Source: Vicinamibacteria bacterium (GTDB lineage: Bacteria; Acidobacteriota; Vicinamibacteria; Vicinamibacterales; UBA2999). From it: a DNA stretch of 21,415 bases. Made by a program: the position numbers and the translations under genes. Positions 1-7,545 of this stretch are shown piece by piece; position 1 is the stretch's first letter; every line of letters starts with the position of its first letter. Under the pieces are notes generated by a model that was not told the origin of the DNA, did no database searches, and saw nothing but the letters and a program-made list of their open reading frames with translations. Location of the stretch: the NCBI GenBank assembly GCA_025938035.1, contig JAICQE010000062.1, positions 1 through 21,415 of the forward strand, read 5' to 3'.

Positions 1-1024
<1,024 letters not shown>

Positions 1025-1108
1025 ACCACCCTCCCCACGCCCTGTTCCGCCTTGAATGAAAGTTTCGCCTGATTTCTGGGCAAAAACAGGTCTGTCACCA
1101 GATTACCA

Positions 1109-2086
1109 TCACCGCTTTCTTACTAAGACCAGTTTTCCGCGCCGAAGTTCCAGCCGCGCCGCCGGGAGGTCGGCTCCTGCAGAGCTCCCATTCAGGATGT
1201 CGGCCGCGGCATCAACGTGCTCCAGTGCCACTTCGCGCACGCCCGCGACGTCCCGTAACGCCTTGAGCAGCAACCGGCGCCGGATGGGCCCGGGCTCAGC
1301 AGCGAGCTCGGCAGCCGGGAAACTGACCCCGTGATCGTCAATACTGGCCAACTCGCCATATCGCTTATCCGCCAGCTCGGAAAGCCATCCCCCATCCTCC
1401 CTGGCCAGGCCGGCGGCCCTGGCAATGGAGGCGGTCGTCGGACCGCCGTACGCCGCATCGAGTTCTGGAATGACCCGGTGACGGACCCGGCTCCTGGAGT
1501 TGGTCAGAGCCGTGTTCGTTTCGTCCTCCACCCACGACTCCCCACGCATCCCGAGGTACTCCCGCAGCTCGGTGCGCGAGACGTCGAGGAGAGGCCGCAC
1601 GAGCGCATCCCGCCTGGGGTAGATCCCACCCAGGCCAGTCAGGCCCGCGCCGCGAATCAGCTTGAGCAGGAAGGTTTCGGCTTGATCGTCGCGCGTGTGA
1701 CCAAGGGCGATCCGGTCTGCACCCATGTCCGCGGCGCTTCGATGCAGAAAGGCATACCGCGCACGGCGGGCGGCCTCCTCGATGCCCAGCCGCTCGGACG
1801 CCGCATATTCACGTACCTCGGCGCCGCCGACGACGATTGGGAGCCCGATTCGAGCCGCGAGTGCACGGCAGAACTGCTCGTCGCGATCCGCGGTGGGACG
1901 AAGGTGGTGATTGAAGTGCGCCAGCCCCACGACGCTGAATTCGCCATTCGCCGCCAGGTCACGGAGGACGAAGGTGAGCGCCACCGAGTCCGAGCCGCCG
2001 GACAAGGCGACGAGCAGACGGGTGCCGGGCGGACAGAGATCGTGCCGCCGAATCGTGCGCCGAACTTGCTGGAGGAGTGCCTTCAT
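1109..2086 (-). CDS. tilS: tRNA(Ile)-lysidine synthase TilS
   Basis: Cytoplasmic PP-loop ATPase that converts C34 of the CAT-anticodon isoleucine tRNA to lysidine, so that it reads AUA instead of AUG. The 325-residue product has the PP-loop SGGSDS at residues 29-34, the family stretch AHFNHHLRP, GIEEAARRARYAFL, and GHTRDDQAETFLLKLIRGAG. It is short compared with about 430-residue enzymes such as E. coli TilS: it keeps the N-terminal catalytic domain and a linker or substrate-binding region but seems to lack the full C-terminal domain, as in the compact TilS type. It lies downstream of a CAT-anticodon tRNA and upstream of ftsH. The 164 bases between the tRNA and this gene are made of two palindromic repeats. 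The ATG at 2086 gives a normal N-terminus. Confidence 0.93.
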   Translation of the reverse strand: MKALLQQVRRTIRRHDLCPPGTRLLVALSGGSDSVALTFVLRDLAANGEFSVVGLAHFNHHLRPTADRDEQFCRALAARIGLPIVVGGAEVREYAASERLGIEEAARRARYAFLHRSAADMGADRIALGHTRDDQAETFLLKLIRGAGLTGLGGIYPRRDALVRPLLDVSRTELREYLGMRGESWVEDETNTALTNSRSRVRHRVIPELDAAYGGPTTASIARAAGLAREDGGWLSELADKRYGELASIDDHGVSFPAAELAAEPGPIRRRLLLKALRDVAGVREVALEHVDAAADILNGSSAGADLPAARLELRRGKLVLVRKR

Positions 2087-2118
2087 CCGGGCGGTGCGAT
2101 CTTGACGAAGCTGGGTGG

Positions 2119-2189
2119 CCCTTCGACTCGCTTCGCTCGCTCACCCCTCGACTCTGCTCGGGGTGACCCTGAGCAAGGTCGAAGGGTCA
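2119..2189. repeat. Dispersed palindromic repeat, family A, copy 1
   Basis: Nested inverted repeat. The outer arms CCCTTCGAC (2119-2127) and GTCGAAGGG (2178-2186) enclose the inner arms TCACCCC (2141-2147) and GGGGTGA (2159-2165). The stretch 2141-2189 is repeated with only a few differences at 12117-12164, at the yebC/ruvC junction. It lies between the tRNA and tilS and is non-coding here. Confidence 0.88.
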
Positions 2190-2190
2190 G

Positions 2191-2257
2191 GGCACCATTC
2201 GACTCGGCCTGCATGAGCGAGGACTGCGCGGCAGCGCAGGCCGAGTCGAATGGTGCC
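2191..2257. repeat. Perfect 22-bp inverted repeat sharing the tRNA 3' end
   Basis: Arms 2191-2212 and 2236-2257 are exact reverse complements over 22 bases, separated by 23 bases. The right arm runs into the tRNA gene: bases 2251-2257 are its CCA, discriminator and last acceptor-stem bases. The left arm therefore carries a copy that could pair with the mature tRNA 3' end. A second short stem, CTGCGC/GCGCAG (2224-2229/2234-2239), competes inside it. There is no T-run on either side, so a classic terminator is unlikely. Confidence 0.85.
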
Positions 2258-2327
2258 GGAGGGCGGACTCGAACCGCCGACCCCGCGCTTATGAGACGCG
2301 TGCTCTAACCGGCTGAGCTACTCCGGC
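2251..2327 (-). tRNA. tRNA with CAT anticodon, probably elongator tRNA-Met (tRNA-Ile2 possible)
   Basis: It folds as a complete cloverleaf of 77 nt with encoded CCA. The acceptor arms are GCCGGAG and CTCCGGC, the D stem GCTC/GAGC, the anticodon stem CGCGT/GCGCG with loop CTCATAA, and the T arm GGCGG-TTCGAGT-CCGCC, with discriminator A. The anticodon CAT is at 2293-2291. The first acceptor pair is G-C, so this is not initiator tRNA-fMet. The variable region GGGTC and the loop context resemble elongator Met more than the Ile2 species that TilS modifies, but I cannot exclude Ile2. It lies upstream of tilS on the same strand. Confidence 0.93.
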
Positions 2328-2338
2328 AGGAATCCTTG

Positions 2339-2344
2339 ATTGTA
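2339..2344 (-). promoter_or_regulatory. Possible -10 element for the tRNA
   Basis: The minus strand reads TACAAT about 11 bases upstream of the tRNA 5' end, a good -10 match at a plausible distance. No convincing -35 hexamer stands at 16-18 bases from it, so this is tentative. Confidence 0.3.
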
Positions 2345-2390
2345 TCAGGCTGAACGCGCGGTTTTTGACGCCGTCACGCTGGCGAATGGG

Positions 2391-3359
2391 CTATATCTCG
2401 CGGCTTTGGTCTGCTTCGATCACCGCCGCGGCGATCAGCGGGATAAGAATCTCGTGGTGCCCTACCAGCGAGATGCCGACACCGTTCGTGCCGGCGACCG
2501 GGCGCGTTACCACGTTCGTCTGCGGCCGGTACATCCGCATGAAATCGATGTTGACGGTGGTCAGCCCGTCGAGATCGACGCCGCGGTTCCGTGCGAGCGC
2601 GACCGCCTTGAGAAAGACTTCCGGCAGCACGACAGCGGATCCGCAGTTGATGTAGACGCCGCGCTGCAGCCGCGCAACGCACGACGTGAAATAACGAAAG
2701 TCGCGCAGGCTCACGTCGCCGATCGCCGCGCCGGATGCCTGCGGATGCATGTGAATGATGTCCGTACCGAGCGCGACGTGTACGGTGACGGGCACCCCCA
2801 GTTCGTGCGCGGCTGCCGTCAGACTACGCTCGCCGTGCGGCGCCTTCGCGCTCGACAGGTACCGCCCGACCGCCTGGCCGAGTCCCCGTCCCTCCTTTGC
2901 CGCCTCCGCAATGATCTGATTCAGGAGCCGGCCGGTTTCTTCAGCCATCCCGAAGCGGCCGGGGCCGAGCGCCTCGTCCACGTCTTCGGACGTCGCGCCG
3001 GCGAGTGCGACCTCGAAGTCGTGAATGATACCCGCGCCATTCATGGCCAGTGCCGAGACGTAACCGCGGCGCATCAGATCGATCAGCACGGGCGACACCC
3101 CGGTCTTGATGACGTGGGCGCCGATCCCCCAGATGACCCCGGCTCCGCGCCGACGGGCGCCAACCATCGCCTCGACGACGCGCCGGACGTCCTGTGCGCC
3201 GAGAATTGCCGGCAGCGCGTCGAACCACTCCTTGAACGTGCCGCGCGGCATCACTGGACGCGCGAAGTCTTCGATCTTTGCCTTGCTTGTGCGGCCGTCG
3301 AGAGGGTAGGTCCGAACGTCCGAGAGATCGAATTCCTCGTAAGGAAACGCCACGGCCAT
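2391..3359 (-). CDS. Conserved protein with deoxyhypusine-synthase-like fold (function unknown)
   Basis: A 322-residue soluble protein with no signal peptide or TM segment. I do not recognise a named family with certainty. The order of blocks recalls deoxyhypusine synthase-superfamily proteins: VIWGIGAHVIKTG (75-87), a glycine-rich turn MNGAGIIHDFEVAL (106-119), a VPVTVHVALGTD strand (189-200), GVYINCGSAVVLPEV (234-248), and a C-terminal HEILIPLIAAAVIEA (302-316) that parallels the SLVFPLLVAE-type end of that superfamily. I see no clear counterpart of the eukaryotic catalytic lysine, and bacteria lack eIF5A, so the substrate would differ. The start ATG lies 3 bases after the queA stop (TAA-CGT-ATG), so it is probably co-translated with queA. 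The link to queuosine or polyamine metabolism is inference only. Confidence 0.6.
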   Translation of the reverse strand: MAVAFPYEEFDLSDVRTYPLDGRTSKAKIEDFARPVMPRGTFKEWFDALPAILGAQDVRRVVEAMVGARRRGAGVIWGIGAHVIKTGVSPVLIDLMRRGYVSALAMNGAGIIHDFEVALAGATSEDVDEALGPGRFGMAEETGRLLNQIIAEAAKEGRGLGQAVGRYLSSAKAPHGERSLTAAAHELGVPVTVHVALGTDIIHMHPQASGAAIGDVSLRDFRYFTSCVARLQRGVYINCGSAVVLPEVFLKAVALARNRGVDLDGLTTVNIDFMRMYRPQTNVVTRPVAGTNGVGISLVGHHEILIPLIAAAVIEADQSREI

Positions 3360-3362
3360 ACG

Positions 3363-4475
3363 TTACACGATCAGCATTGCGTCGCCGTAGCTGTAAAAAC
3401 GGTATCTCTCCGCGATCGCGTGACGGTATGCCGCGAGCACGTTCTCGCGGCCGGCAAACGCGGCGACGAGCATCAGGAGCGATGAGCGCGGCAGGTGGAA
3501 GTTCGTGATCATACCGCTGACGATCCGGAACTCGTGACCGGGCGTGATGAACAGGTCGGTCTGGCCGGCCGCCGGGAGCACACGGCCGTCCTCGACCGTC
3601 AACGACTCGCGCGCGCGTGTCGTCGTCGTTCCCACGGCAACAACACGACGGCCTGCGTGGAGCGCAGCCGTCAGCGCCGCGGCCGCACCGGTGCCAACCG
3701 TGATGGCCTCCGCATCGACAACGTGATCTTCAATCCTGTCGGCGCGAACCGGCTTGAAGGTGCCGTAGCCGACGTGCAGCGTGATCTCCGCGATCTCCAC
3801 GCCGCGCGTGCGCAGGGCCTCGATCATCGCATCGGTAAAATGCAGGCCCGCCGTCGGCGCGGCGACAGAGCCGCGATCGCGCGCGTACACCGTCTGGTAT
3901 CGCTCGCGGTCCACCAGCCGATCTCCACGCTTGATGTAGGGAGGCAGCGGCATGTGGCCGAGGCGCTCGATTGCCGTTTGAACATCCACGTCACCATCGG
4001 TCCACAGCCGAACCGTCCGTTGTCCGAAGAAGTGGCGGTCGAGGACTTCGCCGCGGAGTGTCACGCCGGCGCCTTCGAACACGACCCGCGCACCGGGCTT
4101 CAGCTTCTGTCCGGGGTGCATGAGCGCCTGCCACTCCTCTGAACTCCCGACTCCCAGTTCCCAACTTCCAATGGCGGTTCCGTGCTCGTTTGGAAGCTGG
4201 GAGTTGGAGTCTGAGAGTTTCCGAATAAGCAGGCACTCGACGCCGCCGCCGCTCGGATCACGCCGGCCGAGCAGACGGGCCGGAAACACGCGGGTGTTGT
4301 TGAGAACGAGGAGATCGCCCGGTCGGAAGTAGCGATCGAGATCGGCGAATGTCGCATCCTCGAGGACTCCGTCGGTACGGCTGAGTTTGAGCAGCCGCGA
4401 CCCGCCCCGCTCAGGTGGCGGTTCTTGCGCGATCAATTCCTCAGGTAGCTCGAAATCGAAGTCGGCGAGGTTCAT
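3363..4475 (-). CDS. queA: S-adenosylmethionine:tRNA ribosyltransferase-isomerase QueA
   Basis: Transfers and isomerises the ribosyl group of SAM onto preQ1 at tRNA position 34, giving epoxyqueuosine in the queuosine pathway. The 370-residue protein opens with the family N-terminus FDFELPEELIAQEP and contains LLVLNNTRVFPARLLGR, HMPLPPYIKR, RYQTVYA, GSVAAPTAGLHFT and GMITNFHLPRSSLLMLVAAF. The start at 4475 (MNLADFDF) matches the family; the reading frame is open further upstream but unrelated. It is about 20-25 residues longer than usual. The excess, about residues 89-113, is encoded by an inverted repeat at 4149-4211 inserted without a frameshift. It is divergent from the flavoprotein gene, with 76 bases between them. 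Confidence 0.96.
   Translation of the reverse strand: MNLADFDFELPEELIAQEPPPERGGSRLLKLSRTDGVLEDATFADLDRYFRPGDLLVLNNTRVFPARLLGRRDPSGGGVECLLIRKLSDSNSQLPNEHGTAIGSWELGVGSSEEWQALMHPGQKLKPGARVVFEGAGVTLRGEVLDRHFFGQRTVRLWTDGDVDVQTAIERLGHMPLPPYIKRGDRLVDRERYQTVYARDRGSVAAPTAGLHFTDAMIEALRTRGVEIAEITLHVGYGTFKPVRADRIEDHVVDAEAITVGTGAAAALTAALHAGRRVVAVGTTTTRARESLTVEDGRVLPAAGQTDLFITPGHEFRIVSGMITNFHLPRSSLLMLVAAFAGRENVLAAYRHAIAERYRFYSYGDAMLIV
4149..4211. repeat. Inverted repeat inserted in frame inside queA (family C, copy 1)
   Basis: Arms 4149-4171 and 4189-4211 are complementary at 19 of 23 positions around a 17-base loop. The sequence is built of short words such as ACTCCCAGTTCCCAACTTCC. Similar wording recurs at 8813-8874. 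It encodes a low-complexity segment of QueA (SQLPNEHG...SWELGVG) where homologues have no such insert. Confidence 0.82.
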
Positions 4476-4551
4476 ATCCAACCGGCGAAACGGGACTCCA
4501 CAAACTATCAGTTGAGACTGGCCGTGCGCTTGCACTGCAGAGCACCACGAC

Positions 4552-5460
4552 ATGTACGAGGTTGTCATCGTCGGCGGCGGCCCTGCGGGGCTGAGCGCAG
4601 CGCTCATCCTGGGCCGCTGCCGGCGCCGTGTGCTGCTGTGCGACGCCGGCGCGCCCCGGAACGCAGCCGCCACCGCGCTCCATGGCTATCTGACACGCGA
4701 CGGGACGCCTCCGCTCGAACTGCTCCGATTGGGCCGCAGCGAACTGGGCCCGTATGGCATCGACCTGCGCGACGCGTCCGTCACCGCCGTCGAACGGGGT
4801 GGTACGGGCTTCAAAGTGACCATCGGCGACGCCGAGCGCGTGCAGGCGCACGCCCTGCTGCTGGCAACGGGCATCTGCGATCAGCTGCCGGCGATACCGG
4901 GCGTCAGGGAGTGCTATGGCATCAGCGTCCATCACTGCCCGTACTGCGACGGTTGGGAACACCGCGACGAACGGCTGGCGATCATCGGCCGCGGCAGCGG
5001 TTCGGTAGGACTGTCGTTGTCGATGAAAACGTGGACCTCGCGGGTCACACTCTGCACAAACGGCGGCGCGCTGTCGCGGGCACAGCGCGATCAACTGGCC
5101 GCGCACCAGATCACGATTCGGTCGGACCGTGTGCTTCGCCTCGAGCATCAGGACGGCCGCGCGACGCGGCTGATCTTCAACGTCGGTGAGCCCGTGGAGT
5201 GCCGGGGCGTGTTCGTCTCGCCAGCGCAGCAGCAGCAGACGGACTTTGCGAAGCGCCTCGGCTGCGAGTTCACGCGCAAGGGAACGGTCAAAACCGATCA
5301 CCTGGGTGAAACGTGCGTTCCCGGCGTGTATGTCGTCGGCGACGCCTCACGCGACGTGCAGTTCGCCGTCGTCGCCGCCGCCGAGGGCGCGAAGGCGGGT
5401 GTCGCGATCAACAAGGCGCTCCAATCGCGAGCCGGTCTCGCGCTCAATGCGGAAGGCTGA
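4552..5460 (+). CDS. Thioredoxin-reductase-like FAD/NAD(P)H oxidoreductase
   Basis: A 302-residue flavoprotein of the low-molecular-weight thioredoxin reductase fold. The N-terminal FAD site is VVIVGGGPAGLSAAL (4-18), followed by a LLLATG strand, the redox pair CPYC at 129-132 in HHCPYCDGWE, an NAD(P)-binding turn GRGSGSVGLS, and the C-terminal FAD signature GVYVVGDASRDVQFAVVAAA. The reaction is probably electron transfer from NAD(P)H through FAD to the CPYC disulfide. The usual TrxB active site is CAxC with C-terminal ATAxGDV; the CPYC pair and the VQFAVVAAAEG ending match TrxB-like, YpdA/HcaD-type relatives better than classical TrxB. The partner is therefore unknown. No thioredoxin gene is nearby. 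It is joined to the next gene by TGA-C-GTG. Confidence 0.85.
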   Translation: MYEVVIVGGGPAGLSAALILGRCRRRVLLCDAGAPRNAAATALHGYLTRDGTPPLELLRLGRSELGPYGIDLRDASVTAVERGGTGFKVTIGDAERVQAHALLLATGICDQLPAIPGVRECYGISVHHCPYCDGWEHRDERLAIIGRGSGSVGLSLSMKTWTSRVTLCTNGGALSRAQRDQLAAHQITIRSDRVLRLEHQDGRATRLIFNVGEPVECRGVFVSPAQQQQTDFAKRLGCEFTRKGTVKTDHLGETCVPGVYVVGDASRDVQFAVVAAAEGAKAGVAINKALQSRAGLALNAEG

Positions 5461-5461
5461 C

Positions 5462-6613
5462 GTGGCGGAACCTGCTCGCCGCGTCGGGTCGCAGGGCGAC
5501 GCCTCCCACATGCACGCCGCGACGATTGAGTCGAACGTCAGCGTGCGCAGCGTCGCGCTGACCGTGCTGGCCGTCGCGGCGACAATGTACGTGCTCCATT
5601 GGGCGCGGGAGGCATTCATTCCGATCGTCCTCAGCATCCTGATCAGCTACGCGCTCGAGCCGATCGTCGCACGGCTCACGCGCGTTCACATACATCGCAT
5701 GATCGCTGCCGGACTGGTCGTCATGATGACCGGCGGCGCACTCGGCTACGCCGCCTATTCGTTGTCGGACGACGTATCCGCAATCGTCGCGCAGCTGCCA
5801 GAGGCGGCGCAGCGGCTTCGACGGTCGCTGCAGCGGGACGGCGGCAATGGTGCAATCGACCAGGTGAAAAAGGCGGCGGAGGAACTGCAGAAGACCGCCG
5901 ATCAGGCTGCTGGATCAAATCCGACGCCGCGTAACGTGACCCGGGTCCAGATCGAGGAACCGGCCATCAACGTGCGCGAGTACATCACCTGGGGCTCTGC
6001 CAGCCTCATCGCGTTCACGGGCCAGGCGACGCTCGTCTTCTTCTTCGTGTTCTTCCTCCTCGCGTCGGGCGATCTCTTCAAGCGCAAGCTCGTCAAGCTG
6101 GCCGGGCCGTCGCTGGAGAAAAAGAAGATCACCGTCCAGATCCTCGACGAGATCAATCACCAGATTGCCAGGTTCCTGTTCGTCCGCATCGTCACCAGCG
6201 TGGTCGTCGGAATTGCGACGTGGATTGCGTTCTGGACGATTGGACTGAAGCAGGCGGCGCTCTGGGGCACGGCCGCCGGCATCTTCAATACTGTCCCGTA
6301 TTTCGGCCCGGTCATCGTTGCGGCGACCACGGCGATCGTCGGCTTCCTCCAGTTCGGAACGGTGGCGATGGCCGCCTACGTTGCGGGGATCTCGCTCGTG
6401 ATCACCAGCATCGAGGGATGGCTGCTGACTCCCTGGCTGACCAGCCGCACCGCGCGCACGAACGAGGTGGCCATCTTCATCGCGCTCATCTTCTGGAGCT
6501 TCGTGTGGGGCATCTGGGGGACGCTGCTCGCCGTACCGATGCTGGTCGCGGTGAAGGCGTACTGCGACCACATCGAGGACCTCAAGCCCGTCGGCGAGCT
6601 CCTCGGGGAGTGA
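5462..6613 (+). CDS. AI-2E/PerM-family transporter
   Basis: An integral inner-membrane protein of about 383 residues and about eight TM helices. There are three N-terminal helices (about 28-46, 50-70, 78-100), a hydrophilic helical insert (about 100-175, rich in Lys, Gln and Glu), then a C-terminal bundle including LFVRIVTSVVVGIATWIAFW, NTVPYFGPVIVAATTAIVGF and FWSFVWGIWGTLLAVPMLVAVKAY. The PYFGP motif is typical of the family. Members export autoinducer-2 or act as Na+/H+ antiporters; the substrate cannot be read here. I prefer the GTG at 5462, preceded by GGAAGG at 5 bases and only one base after the upstream stop. An ATG at 5447, inside the upstream gene, and another at 5510 are alternatives. 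Its last 32 bases overlap, tail to tail, the end of the polymerase gene on the other strand. Confidence 0.88.
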   Translation: MAEPARRVGSQGDASHMHAATIESNVSVRSVALTVLAVAATMYVLHWAREAFIPIVLSILISYALEPIVARLTRVHIHRMIAAGLVVMMTGGALGYAAYSLSDDVSAIVAQLPEAAQRLRRSLQRDGGNGAIDQVKKAAEELQKTADQAAGSNPTPRNVTRVQIEEPAINVREYITWGSASLIAFTGQATLVFFFVFFLLASGDLFKRKLVKLAGPSLEKKKITVQILDEINHQIARFLFVRIVTSVVVGIATWIAFWTIGLKQAALWGTAAGIFNTVPYFGPVIVAATTAIVGFLQFGTVAMAAYVAGISLVITSIEGWLLTPWLTSRTARTNEVAIFIALIFWSFVWGIWGTLLAVPMLVAVKAYCDHIEDLKPVGELLGE

Positions 6614-7544
6614 GGAACGTCCCGAGATCCGTTCGTCCCTTCACTGCCACGAGTGGTTTCCAGAGATCGCCGAGGCGAGCGATCCGCGCGCGAACGTTAT
6701 CGAGCCTGAAGTCCTCGATGCGCACGCCGGCGGCGACTTCCTTCCACGCCAGCGGAGTCGAAACGGTTGCCTCGGGCCGCGGACGCACGGAGTAGATGCT
6801 GGCAAGCGTGCGGCCCCACGCGTTCTGGTTGTAATCCACGAGCACCCGGCCACGTGGACGCTTCGCCACGCGGTACTCAGACGTCATCAGCGCTGCGTTC
6901 CGGGCGGCGAGCTCGACCGCCAGTGCCTTCGCAAACGTCCAGACGTCCTTCTGAACGGGGCCCCGGACAATGGGAACGTAGACGTGGAGTCCTTTGGAAC
7001 CGCTCGTCTTCACGAGGGGCCTCATACGCAGCGCCTCCAACGCCTCGCGCACGATCAAGGCGCATTCGCGGACCTGATCGAACGTTGCGCCGTCGCCGGG
7101 ATCGAGATCGAAGTGGACGTAGTCCGGACGATTCACGTCGTCACATTTCGCGTACCACTGGTTGAGATCGATGCATCCCAGATTGATGACCCACAGCAGC
7201 GATGGCATGTCGTCGATCACGGGAAAGTCGATGACATTGCCCGAATCGTGCGCGATCGCGCAGGTGCGAATCCACGCGGGACGCGGTACCGGCGCACGCT
7301 TCATGAAGAAGAACGGACCGGCGGCGCCATGTGGATATCGCTTCATCACCATCGCTCGATCGGCGATGTGAGGCAGAAGAACCGGAGCAACGTCCGCGTA
7401 GTACTGGATCAACGCGCCCTTGGTGATTCCCAGCGCAGGCCAGAACAGCTTCCGCAGGTTCGTCAGCCGGACCTCGCGCTGCGCCACCGTCATCGTGACG
7501 TTGTCGGTATCGGTCGGGATCCGTACGGCCGGTACCTTCGCCAC
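6582..7544 (-). CDS. Stand-alone LigD-type primase-polymerase domain protein
   Basis: Archaeo-eukaryotic-primase-like polymerase of the kind fused to bacterial LigD, which adds or fills nucleotides during non-homologous end joining. The roughly 320-residue protein covers only this domain: LTNLRKLFWP (28-37), MVMKRYPHG, then YVHFDLDPGDG with metal-binding D146/D148, VKTSGSKGLHVYVP (178-191), and DYNQNAWGRTLASIYSVRPR followed by PLAWKEV. No ligase or phosphoesterase domain is attached, and no Ku gene is in the window. Start: the GTG at 7544 lies one base after the upstream stop. An earlier ATG (7622), inside the upstream gene, and a later one (7493) are possible. It is the last gene of a repair-rich minus-strand run. 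Confidence 0.9.
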   Translation of the reverse strand: MAKVPAVRIPTDTDNVTMTVAQREVRLTNLRKLFWPALGITKGALIQYYADVAPVLLPHIADRAMVMKRYPHGAAGPFFFMKRAPVPRPAWIRTCAIAHDSGNVIDFPVIDDMPSLLWVINLGCIDLNQWYAKCDDVNRPDYVHFDLDPGDGATFDQVRECALIVREALEALRMRPLVKTSGSKGLHVYVPIVRGPVQKDVWTFAKALAVELAARNAALMTSEYRVAKRPRGRVLVDYNQNAWGRTLASIYSVRPRPEATVSTPLAWKEVAAGVRIEDFRLDNVRARIARLGDLWKPLVAVKGRTDLGTFLTPRGARRRA

Positions 7545-7545
7545 G

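Noticed and set aside
2191..2257. The palindrome beside the tRNA as a phage or island attachment site
   Set aside because: There is no integrase or second att copy in the window, and the structure is an inverted rather than direct repeat of the tRNA end.
2191..2257. The same palindrome as a Rho-independent terminator
   Set aside because: No T-run follows on either strand and the loop is long (23 bases).
2340..3485. Plus-strand open frame opposite the queA-linked gene
   Set aside because: It is an Arg/Asp/His-rich translation typical of an antisense shadow, and it crosses a gene boundary.
4476..4551. Divergent promoters between queA and the flavoprotein gene
   Set aside because: TTGAGA on the plus strand and a TGATAG-like site on the minus strand exist, but neither has a partner hexamer at proper spacing.
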